Shown: positions 1 to 6,188, counted from the stretch's first letter. The stretch is DNA of 10,857 nt from Campylobacteraceae bacterium (GCA_026985495.1 JALSQJ010000137.1:1-10857); one strand, 5' to 3'. Made by a program: numbers and translations. The notes: generated by a model not told the origin, from the letters alone.

Positions 1-70
1 TCTGATTTATAATAAAATCAGCACCAAATATCAATGCTCCCATTGCCAAAATAAATATGACAAAATCCAT
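1..70 (-). CDS. Probable Na+/Ca2+ antiporter (CaCA family), N-terminal fragment
   Basis: Only the first 23 codons are in the window; the rest lies beyond position 1. The ATG (70-68) shares its A with the last base of the ybeY TAA stop, giving a TAATG overlap. An AGGAG-type ribosome binding site lies just upstream, inside the ybeY end (plus-strand CTCCT near 76-80). The visible peptide begins MDFVIFILAMGALIFGADF: one hydrophobic helix followed by Gly-Ala-Asp. This matches the start of bacterial YrbG-like calcium/sodium antiporters of the inner membrane, whose first helix usually ends in a G-A/S-D motif. The family call is inference from about 20 residues; another polytopic membrane protein is possible. 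The overlap suggests co-transcription and translational coupling with ybeY. Confidence 0.5.
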   Translation of the reverse strand, partial: MDFVIFILAMGALIFGADFIINQ

Positions 71-510
71 TACTTCTCCTCTGTTCTTACAATTAAACTT
101 TCTGGAAGGTTAAATTTTTCAATAATTAATCGCTCCCTCTCCCTCATCTCTCCACTGTCCGTTTCATGGTCATAGCCTAATATATGAAGTAGTCCATGAA
201 TAAATAGTAGTGCCAATTCAGCCTCTTCACTGTGTTTAAACTCTTCTGCTTTTTGAATAACATAGTCTATTGAGATAACAATGGAGCCTAAAGGCATAGC
301 ACTGTTATGAAAATCAATTATATCACTTGTAATTGGAAAACTTAAAACATCAGTAGGTTGCTCTTTTTGGCGATACTCCTTGTTGTACTGTTGAATAGTA
401 TTATTGTAACATAGAGTTAAATCAATCTCCCTTGAAGTTAAACTTTTTGCAATAGCTTTTAACAATTTGGGGTCAAAGGTAAATTGGGTAAGATTTTCAA
501 TGTTTAACAT
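70..510 (-). CDS. ybeY: Endoribonuclease YbeY (rRNA maturation factor)
   Basis: YbeY is a single-domain zinc metallo-endoribonuclease of the cytoplasm, involved in 16S rRNA 3'-end maturation and late 30S quality control. The zinc-binding signature HGLLHILGYDHE is intact: three His at residues 105, 109 and 115 of a 146-residue product, a normal length for the family. A central segment, QPTDVLSFP, matches the conserved T-D-V-L-S-F-P block. I start at the ATG at 510. The frame stays open to a TTG at 528, but that start adds six residues and has no Shine-Dalgarno sequence. The ATG also lacks a clear ribosome binding site, and a TAAAAT hexamer lies only seven bases upstream, so the mRNA may be nearly leaderless. 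The downstream antiporter gene overlaps the stop by one base. The gene is divergent from queC. The family call is very secure; the exact start is less so. Confidence 0.95.
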   Translation of the reverse strand: MLNIENLTQFTFDPKLLKAIAKSLTSREIDLTLCYNNTIQQYNKEYRQKEQPTDVLSFPITSDIIDFHNSAMPLGSIVISIDYVIQKAEEFKHSEEAELALLFIHGLLHILGYDHETDSGEMRERERLIIEKFNLPESLIVRTEEK

Positions 511-517
511 AGCTAAG

Positions 518-541
518 ATTTTACCCAAAAAGAGGTAAAAT
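518..541. promoter_or_regulatory. 8-bp inverted repeat between ybeY and queC; symmetric -10-like boxes
   Basis: ATTTTACC (518-525) and its exact reverse complement GGTAAAAT (534-541) flank an 8-base spacer in the 53-bp divergent gap. Each arm ends in TAAAAT read outward, so each could be a -10 box: 536-541 for queC (22 bases before its start codon) and 523-518 for ybeY (7 bases before its ATG). No good -35 is visible on either side. The symmetry could mark an operator or simply paired promoters. No regulator can be named. Confidence 0.35.
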
Positions 542-563
542 GGCTGTAAAAAATGGATAGATT

Positions 564-1235
564 GTGAATAAAATAGCAGTATGTATTATATCTGGTGGAA
601 TGGACAGTGCTTTAGGGGCGACATTGGCAAAAAATGAGGGTTACGATATTGTCGCTCTTCATTTTAATTATGGGCAACGAACCCAAAAAAAAGAGCTTGA
701 ATCTTTTAGAAAAATAGCTAAAAAACTAGAGACTATAGAGCAGTATGAGATAGATTTAGACTTTTTTAAACAGATAGGGGCTTCTGCCTTGACCGATAGC
801 TCTTTAGAGGTTCCAACAGGTGGGGTAGAAGATGGTGTGCCAATTACATATGTACCTTTTAGAAATGGGATTTTTATCTCAATTGCAACAGCTTTAGCTG
901 AAAAACATGGAGCTGAAGCACTCTTTATTGGTGTTGTAGAAGAGGATAGCTCTGGTTACCCTGACTGTAGGGACACCTATATAAAGAGCATGGAGCAGTC
1001 AATTAATCTTGGAACAAAAGAGGAGACAAAATTAGAGATTAGAATGCCACTAGTTCACATGAAAAAGTCTGAAATTGTTCAAAAGTCAATAGAGTTAAAT
1101 GTTCCATTAGAAGATACATGGTCATGTTATAAAGAGGAAGAGAGAGCCTGTGGAGTGTGTGATTCGTGTCGTTTACGTCTAAATGGATTTAAACTAGCAG
1201 GGGTTAAAGACCCTATAGAGTATGCATCATTTTAA
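564..1235 (+). CDS. queC: 7-cyano-7-deazaguanine synthase QueC
   Basis: QueC uses ATP and ammonia to convert 7-carboxy-7-deazaguanine to preQ0, a cytoplasmic step toward queuosine in tRNA. The product is 223 residues, the usual length. The N-terminal PP-loop ATP-binding motif SGGMDS is at residues 10-15. YVPFRN (96-101) and the SGYPDCR block (130-136) are family hallmarks. A C-terminal zinc site has four Cys at 188, 196, 199 and 202 (C-x7-C-x2-C-x2-C). The start is a GTG at 564, with a GGATAG-like ribosome binding site about 5-8 bases before it; no closer ATG fits the N terminus of the family. The gene is divergent from ybeY. Its 3' neighbour is the RAYT island, whose first REP hairpin begins 22 bases after the stop. 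Nothing in the gene looks damaged. Confidence 0.96.
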   Translation: MNKIAVCIISGGMDSALGATLAKNEGYDIVALHFNYGQRTQKKELESFRKIAKKLETIEQYEIDLDFFKQIGASALTDSSLEVPTGGVEDGVPITYVPFRNGIFISIATALAEKHGAEALFIGVVEEDSSGYPDCRDTYIKSMEQSINLGTKEETKLEIRMPLVHMKKSEIVQKSIELNVPLEDTWSCYKEEERACGVCDSCRLRLNGFKLAGVKDPIEYASF

Positions 1236-1257
1236 TTAATGTTGATTTTATTTTGAT

Positions 1258-1281
1258 GTGTGACATGGTCACACCTACGAT
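1258..1281 (-). repeat. REP unit 1 (hairpin with GTAG head)
   Basis: GTGTGAC-ATG-GTCACAC (1258-1274) is a perfect 7-bp stem with a 3-base loop, followed on the plus strand by CTACGAT. Read on the minus strand this is GTAG directly 5' of a hairpin, the form RAYT transposases are known to recognise in enterobacteria. The 24 bases are identical to REP unit 3 (2220-2243), and similarity continues a few bases each side (TTTGA upstream). The CTA at 1275-1277 is the TAG stop codon of the transposase gene. Confidence 0.85.
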
Positions 1282-1811
1282 GATTTTAATTGTGAGGTAA
1301 TATTTTTAATTTTAAAAAACCGTAGGTGTGACCGTGTCACACATTTTTTAAAATTTAATGAACCATATTCCCATTCATGTATATTCTCTATTAATCCATG
1401 TTTAACAGGATTATTGTGAATATATTCTACTTTTGTGCGATAATCTTTTTCATCTCTAATGGTATGTTCATAGAATCGTTTTTGCCATACAGGTTTATAT
1501 CCATATTTTTTTCGATGAGAACTTTGAAAAATATCTTCATAAAATTTTGGGTCACAATTTTTTGAAAAGTATCGTTTAAAGGAACTAATGATTTTAGGGT
1601 AATCTTTTGCATTCTCAACATATATAATCATATGTATATGGTCAGGTATAATTACTATCTCTTCTATATCGAAAGAAAATAGACTTTTAGCATATTTGAA
1701 ACTATTTCTTAAAAGCTCAATATTTTCAATAAGAATCGGATTGCGTTGATGGGTAACAATGGTTATGTAATATCTATAATTATTAAAAAAAAATCGTTTA
1801 TAATTTGCCAT
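1275..1811 (-). CDS. REP-associated tyrosine transposase (RAYT, Y1/HUH family)
   Basis: This is a 178-residue protein of the IS200-like Y1 transposase fold, a single-strand-DNA nuclease that cuts and joins next to short hairpins. The HUH metal-binding motif is H58-I-H60 within IIPDHIHMIIY. The candidate catalytic tyrosine is Y130 in YIHNNPVKHGL, the typical RAYT helix ending in N-P. The N-terminal strand YYITIVTHQRNPIL and the WQKRFYEHTIRDEKDY segment also fit the family. All catalytic residues are present, so the protein may be active. The ATG at 1811 has no clear Shine-Dalgarno sequence. Past about residue 156 the protein is encoded by REP sequence: residues 157-164 (CVTRSHLR) translate REP unit 2, and the TAG stop lies in REP unit 1, so the original C terminus probably ended near residue 155. 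The gene is surrounded by REP hairpins and no second transposition gene is present, as expected for a domesticated single-copy RAYT. Confidence 0.9.
   Translation of the reverse strand: MANYKRFFFNNYRYYITIVTHQRNPILIENIELLRNSFKYAKSLFSFDIEEIVIIPDHIHMIIYVENAKDYPKIISSFKRYFSKNCDPKFYEDIFQSSHRKKYGYKPVWQKRFYEHTIRDEKDYRTKVEYIHNNPVKHGLIENIHEWEYGSLNFKKCVTRSHLRFFKIKNITSQLKSS
1319..1342 (+). repeat. REP unit 2 (inverted relative to units 1 and 3, inside the RAYT gene)
   Basis: CCGTAG directly precedes GTGTGAC-CGT-GTCACAC (hairpin 1326-1342, perfect 7-bp stem). Compared with units 1 and 3 it differs by one base in the loop and one base in the head (CTACGGT instead of CTACGAT on the complementary strand). 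It faces unit 1 head to head with 37 bases between them, resembling a bacterial interspersed mosaic element. It overlaps the 3' end of the transposase gene, where it is read in frame without a stop. Confidence 0.85.
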
Positions 1812-1889
1812 TTAAAATCTTAACATAAAAAAATAAAAAATCATAAAAATATGTCATATTGTAATGTTTTGGCTTTGTTTTGAGGGTAA

Positions 1890-2129
1890 CGCTCTATTTC
1901 AATAAATTTTGCTTTATTTAAAGAATTAAATTCAGGAAGAAATCGACTGAATACTGAACCTAGTAGTATTTGCTAGTATTAGAAGAATATAAGTCATTTT
2001 ATACCTTTGAAATTGGTAAATTATACGAAAATAAAATAATAGATTTGGATAAGCTTATACAGTCATCAGTTAGACAGCTATCGCTCTGTTGAACTTAGAT
2101 TATTAGAAAAGGGCTTTGAGGAAAGATAG
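1890..2129 (+). pseudogene. Frameshifted remnant of an unrecognised gene
   Basis: Three neighbouring open stretches on the plus strand together read like one protein fragment. Frame A (1890-1973) gives SINFALFKELNSGRNRLN and more, ending at a TAG (1974). Frame B (1967-2089) gives YLLVLEEYKSFYTFEIGKLY and then ENKIIDLDKLIQSSVRQLS. Frame A resumes at 2079 with YRSVELRLLEKGFEER and a TAG stop at 2127-2129. The two shifts cancel, which is expected if indels hit one reading frame. The amino-acid composition is protein-like, with charged, helix-forming segments. There is no start codon with a ribosome binding site, so this is probably the C-terminal part of a gene lost from the site. I do not recognise the family. 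Chance open frames in AT-rich DNA remain possible. Confidence 0.4.
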
Positions 2130-2138
2130 ATTTATACG

Positions 2139-2162
2139 CCGTAGGGTGCATTTAAATGCACC
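2139..2162 (+). repeat. Second REP-like type: CCGTAG head plus 18-bp palindrome
   Basis: GGTGCATTTAAATGCACC (2145-2162) is a perfect 18-bp palindrome preceded by CCGTAG, the same head as in REP unit 2, though the stem sequence is unrelated. A GTAG head with a different hairpin suggests a second REP class that the same or another RAYT could recognise. It begins 9 bases after the stop of the broken gene. Confidence 0.6.
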
Positions 2163-2219
2163 ACAAAAACAATATTTTTGAATTATTAGAATTAATAAGA
2201 GATTTAAATCTAATTTGAC

Positions 2220-2243
2220 GTGTGACATGGTCACACCTACGAT
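2220..2243 (-). repeat. REP unit 3 at the 3' end of the aminotransferase gene
   Basis: The same 24 bases as REP unit 1: GTGTGAC-ATG-GTCACAC (2220-2236) followed by CTACGAT. The CTA at 2237-2239 is the TAG stop of the aminotransferase gene and the preceding TCG codon (last Ser) is also REP sequence. There is no T-run after the hairpin on either strand, so it is not a classical intrinsic terminator, though it could stabilise the mRNA 3' end. Confidence 0.85.
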
Positions 2244-3406
2244 AACCCTTTAACAAATCTCTCAATACGGGAGATTCCCTCTTTAATAGTATCTATATCG
2301 GTTGCAAATGAGAATCTAAAGTAGCCTTCACTTCCAAAACCAACACCAGGAACAACAGCTACACCTTCAGCTTCAAGTAGATCTTTACAGAACTGCATAG
2401 AGTCGTTTGATACCTCTTTAATATTTACAAAGAGATAGAATGCACCATTTGGTTTAACAACAGAGAGACCATCTACAGCATTAAAAAGTTCTACAGCTTT
2501 ACCACAACGCTCTTCAAAAGCTACTCTCATCTCTTCTATCTCTTTGTCTATTGTGCCATTTAAACCTACAATGGCAGCATCTTGTGTAATAGAGTTAATA
2601 TTTGAAGTACTTTGCGACTGTAGTTTGTTCATAACAGATATAAGCTCTTGGTTTGCAGAAGCCATGTATCCAAAACGCCAACCTGTCATGGCTGCTGATT
2701 TACTTAGACCATTAATAGTAATAGTTCTTTGAAACATATCATCTGAAATAGAAGCAGTAGATACAAATTTAGTATCTCCAAATACCAATTTCTCATACAT
2801 CTCATCAGAAGCAACAATAACATTTGTATCTTTTAAAACCTCTGCTAAAGCCTCTAACTCATCTTTTGAGTAAACAGCACCTGTTGGGTTAGATGGTGAA
2901 GTTAATATTAGCATCTTAGTTTTTGGTGTAATTGCCTCTTTTAACTGTTGTGGTGTAATCTTAAATCCACTCTCATCGTTAGTATCAATAATAACCGATA
3001 CCCCACCTGCATATTTAACAAGTTCAGGGTAGGTTACCCAATATGGAGCAGGAATGATTACCTCATCACCATTATCAATCACAGCTTGAAAGAGGTTAAA
3101 GAGTGAGTGTTTAGCACCATTGTTGGTCTGAATCTGATTTGTAGCATACTCTAAACCGTTCTCTCTTTTAAGTTTATCTACAACTGCTTGAAGTAACTCA
3201 GGTGTACCTGGAACAGCAGTATATTTAGTATGCCCCTCATCTAGTGCTTTTTTAGCAGCCTCTTTAACAGCAACTGGTGTATCAAAGTCTGGTTCACCAG
3301 CAGAGAAAGAGAGTACATCTTTACCCTCTGCTTTTAAATCTCTTGCTAAAGATGAGATAGCAATGGTTAATGAAGAAGAGAGTGTCTGAATACGTTTTGA
3401 AAGCAT
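2237..3406 (-). CDS. aspC: Pyridoxal-phosphate aminotransferase, aspartate aminotransferase type (class I, subgroup Ib)
   Basis: This fold-type I, PLP-dependent enzyme probably transfers the amino group between aspartate and 2-oxoglutarate in the cytoplasm. Related subgroup Ib enzymes also accept prephenate or aromatic keto acids. It has 389 residues, the usual length. Visible motifs are SAGEPDFDTP (35-44), the cofactor-stacking W123 in PYWVTYPE, SNPTG (172-176), D201 in DEMYEKL, the Schiff-base lysine K236 in GLSKSAAMTGWRFGY, and the carboxylate-binding R364 in YFRFSFA. The ATG at 3406 gives a family-typical N terminus; the ribosome binding site is weak. A TATAAT lies 41 bases upstream, so the gene may be transcribed alone as well as after cysE (82-bp gap). 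The last codon (Ser) and the TAG stop come from REP unit 3, so the ancestral 3' end was probably altered by one or a few residues. Substrate preference cannot be settled from sequence. Confidence 0.92.
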   Translation of the reverse strand: MLSKRIQTLSSSLTIAISSLARDLKAEGKDVLSFSAGEPDFDTPVAVKEAAKKALDEGHTKYTAVPGTPELLQAVVDKLKRENGLEYATNQIQTNNGAKHSLFNLFQAVIDNGDEVIIPAPYWVTYPELVKYAGGVSVIIDTNDESGFKITPQQLKEAITPKTKMLILTSPSNPTGAVYSKDELEALAEVLKDTNVIVASDEMYEKLVFGDTKFVSTASISDDMFQRTITINGLSKSAAMTGWRFGYMASANQELISVMNKLQSQSTSNINSITQDAAIVGLNGTIDKEIEEMRVAFEERCGKAVELFNAVDGLSVVKPNGAFYLFVNIKEVSNDSMQFCKDLLEAEGVAVVPGVGFGSEGYFRFSFATDIDTIKEGISRIERFVKGLS

Positions 3407-3446
3407 GGTTTAGCCCTTTTTTAAGATGTAATATCGAAATCTTGAA

Positions 3447-3452
3447 ATTATA
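3447..3452 (-). promoter_or_regulatory. Predicted -10 box of the aminotransferase gene
   Basis: TATAAT on the minus strand, directly preceded by TG, in the 82-bp gap after cysE and 41 bases before the aspC start. No -35 match is seen at 17 bp, which is common for sigma-70 promoters in Campylobacterota. Confidence 0.4.
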
Positions 3453-3488
3453 CATAACAATTAATTAAAGCATTCATTAAAATATCGT

Positions 3489-4190
3489 TTACTTCATAGC
3501 TCGAATAAAAGTAGAGTAAATCTCAACCAACTCATGGTCCTCTTTCTCCATTAGCTCTGTATTTCCTGTTTTTAGACTCTCCTCTAATACGGCAAGACGC
3601 TTAATAAGGTAGTGAAACATCTCTTTTGTAACATCTGGAATCATATCGTGACGTAACTCTTCATTTTTAGTATCACAGTTGATAATTCTAGCAGGTACAC
3701 CAATGGCAGTGGCACAACATGGAACATCTTTAACTACAACAGAGTTTGCACCAATCTTGGCATTGTCTCCAAGAGTAATATTTCCTAATACCTTCGCACC
3801 TGCTCCAATGACTACATTGTTTCCAACTGTTGGGTGTCGTTTCCCTGTTGAGGTGCTTACTCCTCCTAGGGTTACTTGCTGGTATATAACCACATCATTG
3901 CCAATAATACAAGTCTCTCCAATAACCACTCCTGCAGCATGGTCAATAAATAGACGCTCTCCAATTTCTGCTGCTGGGTGAATATCTACTGTTGTGATAA
4001 AACGACTTAAACCAGAGATGAAACGAGGAATAAAACGTAACCCTTTTTTATAGAGATAGTGTGCAAACCTATGAAATAATAATGCCCAAAGACCAGGGTA
4101 GTTTATAAAAAGTTCAAAAATTGAATGTAGAGCTGGGTCATTTCTTTTTACATTACAAAAGTCTTCTTTTATTTTTTTAAATGGATTCAC
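3489..4190 (-). CDS. cysE: Serine O-acetyltransferase CysE
   Basis: CysE makes O-acetylserine from serine and acetyl-CoA, the committed step of cysteine synthesis, in the cytoplasm. The product has 233 residues, shorter at the N terminus than the E. coli enzyme (about 270). An N-terminal helical part (1-65) leads into a left-handed beta-helix of hexapeptide repeats. The catalytic pair is visible as D69 in DIHPAAEIG and H84 in FIDHAAGVVIGET, spaced 15 residues apart as in the E. coli enzyme (Asp143/His158). The acetyl-CoA loop GGVSTSTGKRHPTVG follows at 109-123. A C-terminal helical tail ends in Lys. The start is GTG at 4190; its ribosome binding site is listed separately. Only 41 bp separate it from the speA stop, so it is probably co-transcribed with speA. 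Confidence 0.95.
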   Translation of the reverse strand: MNPFKKIKEDFCNVKRNDPALHSIFELFINYPGLWALLFHRFAHYLYKKGLRFIPRFISGLSRFITTVDIHPAAEIGERLFIDHAAGVVIGETCIIGNDVVIYQQVTLGGVSTSTGKRHPTVGNNVVIGAGAKVLGNITLGDNAKIGANSVVVKDVPCCATAIGVPARIINCDTKNEELRHDMIPDVTKEMFHYLIKRLAVLEESLKTGNTELMEKEDHELVEIYSTFIRAMK

Positions 4191-4196
4191 TAATAT

Positions 4197-4201
4197 TCCT
4201 A
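4197..4201 (-). promoter_or_regulatory. Ribosome binding site fixing the GTG start of cysE
   Basis: TAGGA on the minus strand, six bases before the GTG at 4190. It is the only good Shine-Dalgarno match near the N terminus and supports the GTG start. Confidence 0.6.
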
Positions 4202-4231
4202 TATTCCTAAATTTTTTATTTTATGAGTTTA

Positions 4232-6118
4232 TCAAATAGTTCTTTTTTTTAGCTTACTCTTCTTAGAGGCTAAAATGGTTTTCAAATAGCTATTCTCGCT
4301 TAGGTGTAAATAGAGTTTTTCTAAGAGTTCTCTTTTTTGAATAGTACTAAGAGTAGATGAGGTCTCTATCTGCTGTTTTAACCGTTTATCTAAAAATGTT
4401 TTATCATAATCTATGTCATCTAAAACATCCATAATATTTTGTGATTCTATTAAATTTTCAAAATAGTACTCTCCATCTTTAGTAAACTTTACAGTAACTT
4501 CTGTAGGGTGGGTAAAAAGGTTATGTCTCATACCTAAAATCTCTTGGTAAGCTCCTGTTAAGAAGAAAGCTAAAAAGTACTCCTCTTTGGTAATATCTAC
4601 ATTGTGAAGATATAGAGGCATTTTGTCATTAAAAGCTATCTCTCCATCAGAGTCACAAGTAATGTCCCAAAGAGTTGTAGGATTAGTAGCTTTTTGGTTT
4701 AGTTTATCAATTGGCATAATGGGAAAGTGTTGTTGTAAACCCCAAAAATCTGGTAGTGACTGAAAAGCAGAAAAGTTTACCAAATAACGCTCTTGTATCT
4801 TATTTTGTAACTTTTTAACCTCAATGGAACTTAAATCACTTATAAGTAATATAGCCTTTTTTATAATAAGGTTTACCAAAATTTCACTATTTGAACGGTC
4901 TTCTAAATCAATATATCCCAAATCAAATAGGGTAAAAAGACTCTCCATATGGTCAATCGCATCATGTAGATACTCACGAGCATTCTTTTGGTTTATAGAG
5001 ATCCAAAGCTCATAGAGTTCGGTAATAAGTGGTGGGTTCTTCTCTTTTAGTCGTAGAGCATTCTCATGGTAATCTTGTGAAAAGAGTTCAAGTACAGGAG
5101 CAATAAGTACCGAGTGAGAAGATGCAATAAAACGACCAGATTCGGTAAATATATCAGGCTCTTGAATATTTTTATTTTTAGCAATCTCTTTAATAAGATA
5201 GACCACATCATTAGCAAATTCGCTAAGTTCATAATTTATCTCTCTACTCTCTTGATGTTGAGCATACTCAACGGCTAAACCCCCACCAATATTAATAGCA
5301 TTGAGTGCAAATGCTCCACGATTTTTAAGTTCAGCATAGATATTTCCTGCCTCTCTTAGAGCCTTTTTTAGAGGATTGATTTCGGACATTTGAGAACCAA
5401 TATGAAAATGAATCATATATAACTGCTCTAAAAGATTATTTTTTTCTATACGCTCATAGGCTTCAAGAAGTTCTGTAGAGGTTAAGCCAAATTTTGAGCT
5501 GTAACCACCACTCTTCGCCCAAATACCAATACCTGTACTGTGAAGACGAATACGCACCCCAATCTTTGGAGTAATCATATTTTTACTATCTTTAGTAAAC
5601 TCTCTCTTAACCTCAATAATAGTCTCTAACTCACCTAGTCCCTCAATAGTAATAGTAATATTGTGTCCCATATTTGCTGCAATAAAACAGAGTGAAATCA
5701 TCTCTTTATCTTTAAATCCGTTAACGGTTATTGGAGAACCTAAAGGGGTATGAGTCATAGCAATAATAAGCTCTGCTTTGCTTCCTGCTTCTAGTCCATA
5801 GTTATACTCTTTTGAGACCTCCATAAGTGCATTTACAAAGTTTGGAAATTGATTGACTTTTAGAGGGAAAACAGCTTGAAAAGTTCCTTGATACTCAAAC
5901 TCTTTTTTTGCACGTCTAAACTCACTATAAAGAAAATCTATCTGTTTTTTAATAAGATGAGGAAAGCGAAGTAGTAGAGGACCTTTGTAGCCTTTGGCTC
6001 GTATATCTTGGGTGATTTGTAGTAGTGATGGTTGAGATGCATGGTTAATATTTACGGTTTGATTTTTAATAATAAAGTTATTGTCACCCCAAATATTAAT
6101 ACCATACTCTTTTCCCAT
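4232..6118 (-). CDS. speA: Biosynthetic arginine decarboxylase SpeA
   Basis: SpeA decarboxylates arginine to agmatine, the entry to putrescine and spermidine synthesis. It is a PLP enzyme of the fold-type III (alanine racemase-like) group and forms oligomers. The product has 628 residues, close to the E. coli enzyme (about 658). Visible motifs are the PLP lysine K87 in FPLKVNQ, the barrel motifs HFHIGSQ (237-243) and GGGLAVEY (278-285), ESGRF (326-330), and the substrate-site Cys488 in CDSDGEIA. TGAYQEILGMRHNLF (521-535) is typical of the C-terminal barrel region. The ATG at 6118 has an AGGAGT ribosome binding site five bases upstream. It is the first gene of a probable speA-cysE(-aspC) unit and has a TATAAT 26 bases upstream, divergent from the Ppx/GppA gene. 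No defect is seen. Confidence 0.95.
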   Translation of the reverse strand: MGKEYGINIWGDNNFIIKNQTVNINHASQPSLLQITQDIRAKGYKGPLLLRFPHLIKKQIDFLYSEFRRAKKEFEYQGTFQAVFPLKVNQFPNFVNALMEVSKEYNYGLEAGSKAELIIAMTHTPLGSPITVNGFKDKEMISLCFIAANMGHNITITIEGLGELETIIEVKREFTKDSKNMITPKIGVRIRLHSTGIGIWAKSGGYSSKFGLTSTELLEAYERIEKNNLLEQLYMIHFHIGSQMSEINPLKKALREAGNIYAELKNRGAFALNAINIGGGLAVEYAQHQESREINYELSEFANDVVYLIKEIAKNKNIQEPDIFTESGRFIASSHSVLIAPVLELFSQDYHENALRLKEKNPPLITELYELWISINQKNAREYLHDAIDHMESLFTLFDLGYIDLEDRSNSEILVNLIIKKAILLISDLSSIEVKKLQNKIQERYLVNFSAFQSLPDFWGLQQHFPIMPIDKLNQKATNPTTLWDITCDSDGEIAFNDKMPLYLHNVDITKEEYFLAFFLTGAYQEILGMRHNLFTHPTEVTVKFTKDGEYYFENLIESQNIMDVLDDIDYDKTFLDKRLKQQIETSSTLSTIQKRELLEKLYLHLSENSYLKTILASKKSKLKKRTI

Positions 6119-6144
6119 CTAATACTCCTATAAATAAGAGTGAG

Positions 6145-6150
6145 ATTATA
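6145..6150 (-). promoter_or_regulatory. Predicted -10 box of speA
   Basis: A perfect TATAAT on the minus strand, 26 bases before the speA ATG. About 17 bp further upstream lies a weak TTTTAA-like -35. It sits back to back with the -10 box of the divergent Ppx/GppA gene. Confidence 0.5.
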
Positions 6151-6161
6151 GCTTATTTCTG

Positions 6162-6167
6162 TATAAT
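6162..6167 (+). promoter_or_regulatory. Predicted -10 box of the Ppx/GppA-family gene
   Basis: A perfect TATAAT 26 bases before the ATG at 6194. No clear -35 is seen. The speA -10 box lies 11 bp away on the other strand, so the two promoters overlap. Confidence 0.5.
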
Positions 6168-6184
6168 TTAAAAAATAATATATT

Positions 6185-6188
6185 GAGG
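6185..6188 (+). promoter_or_regulatory. Ribosome binding site fixing the Ppx/GppA start
   Basis: GAGG, five bases before the ATG at 6194. An in-frame GTG at 6188 overlaps this site and would leave no ribosome binding site, so the ATG is preferred. Confidence 0.6.

Larger units (their letters stand above)
1812..2236. other. 425-bp gap without an intact gene
   Basis: The first 75 bases, upstream of the RAYT start, are very A/T rich with no convincing promoter (a TAAGAT hexamer lies too close to the ATG). Next comes a frameshifted coding remnant (1890-2129), then the GTAG-headed palindrome (2139-2162), a 12-bp palindrome AGATTTAAATCT (2200-2211) of unknown meaning, and REP unit 3. No RNA gene is recognised. 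Confidence 0.6.
1258..2243. mobile_element. RAYT/REP island bounded by identical 24-bp direct repeats
   Basis: About 1 kb lies between the housekeeping genes queC and aspC. It holds the RAYT gene, REP units 1 to 3, a related GTAG-headed palindrome and a broken gene. REP units 1 and 3 form its two edges, in the same orientation and with identical cores. Recombination between them would remove everything between and leave one REP unit between queC and aspC. The boundary call is inference: the units may have been placed separately rather than having moved the island as one piece. There are no terminal inverted repeats or target duplications like those of ordinary insertion sequences. Confidence 0.45.

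Noticed and set aside
511..528. TTG at 528 as the ybeY start.
   Set aside because: It adds six residues before a good ATG, has no Shine-Dalgarno sequence, and lies inside the inverted repeat.
1259..1273. TGTGA-N5-TCACA resembles a CRP/FNR-type operator.
   Set aside because: The CRP consensus spacing is six bases, and here it is five. The same unit recurs with a GTAG head next to a RAYT and overlaps coding sequence, which fits a REP hairpin better.
1427..1621. Open frame on the minus strand within the transposase gene.
   Set aside because: It is a shifted frame inside a gene with clear catalytic motifs and has no family resemblance.
2220..2243. REP unit 3 as an intrinsic terminator of the aminotransferase gene.
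   Set aside because: There is no T-run after the stem in the direction of transcription.
3679..3981. A 100-codon open frame on the plus strand.
   Set aside because: It is antisense to the conserved hexapeptide repeats of cysE, with no ribosome binding site or recognisable motif.
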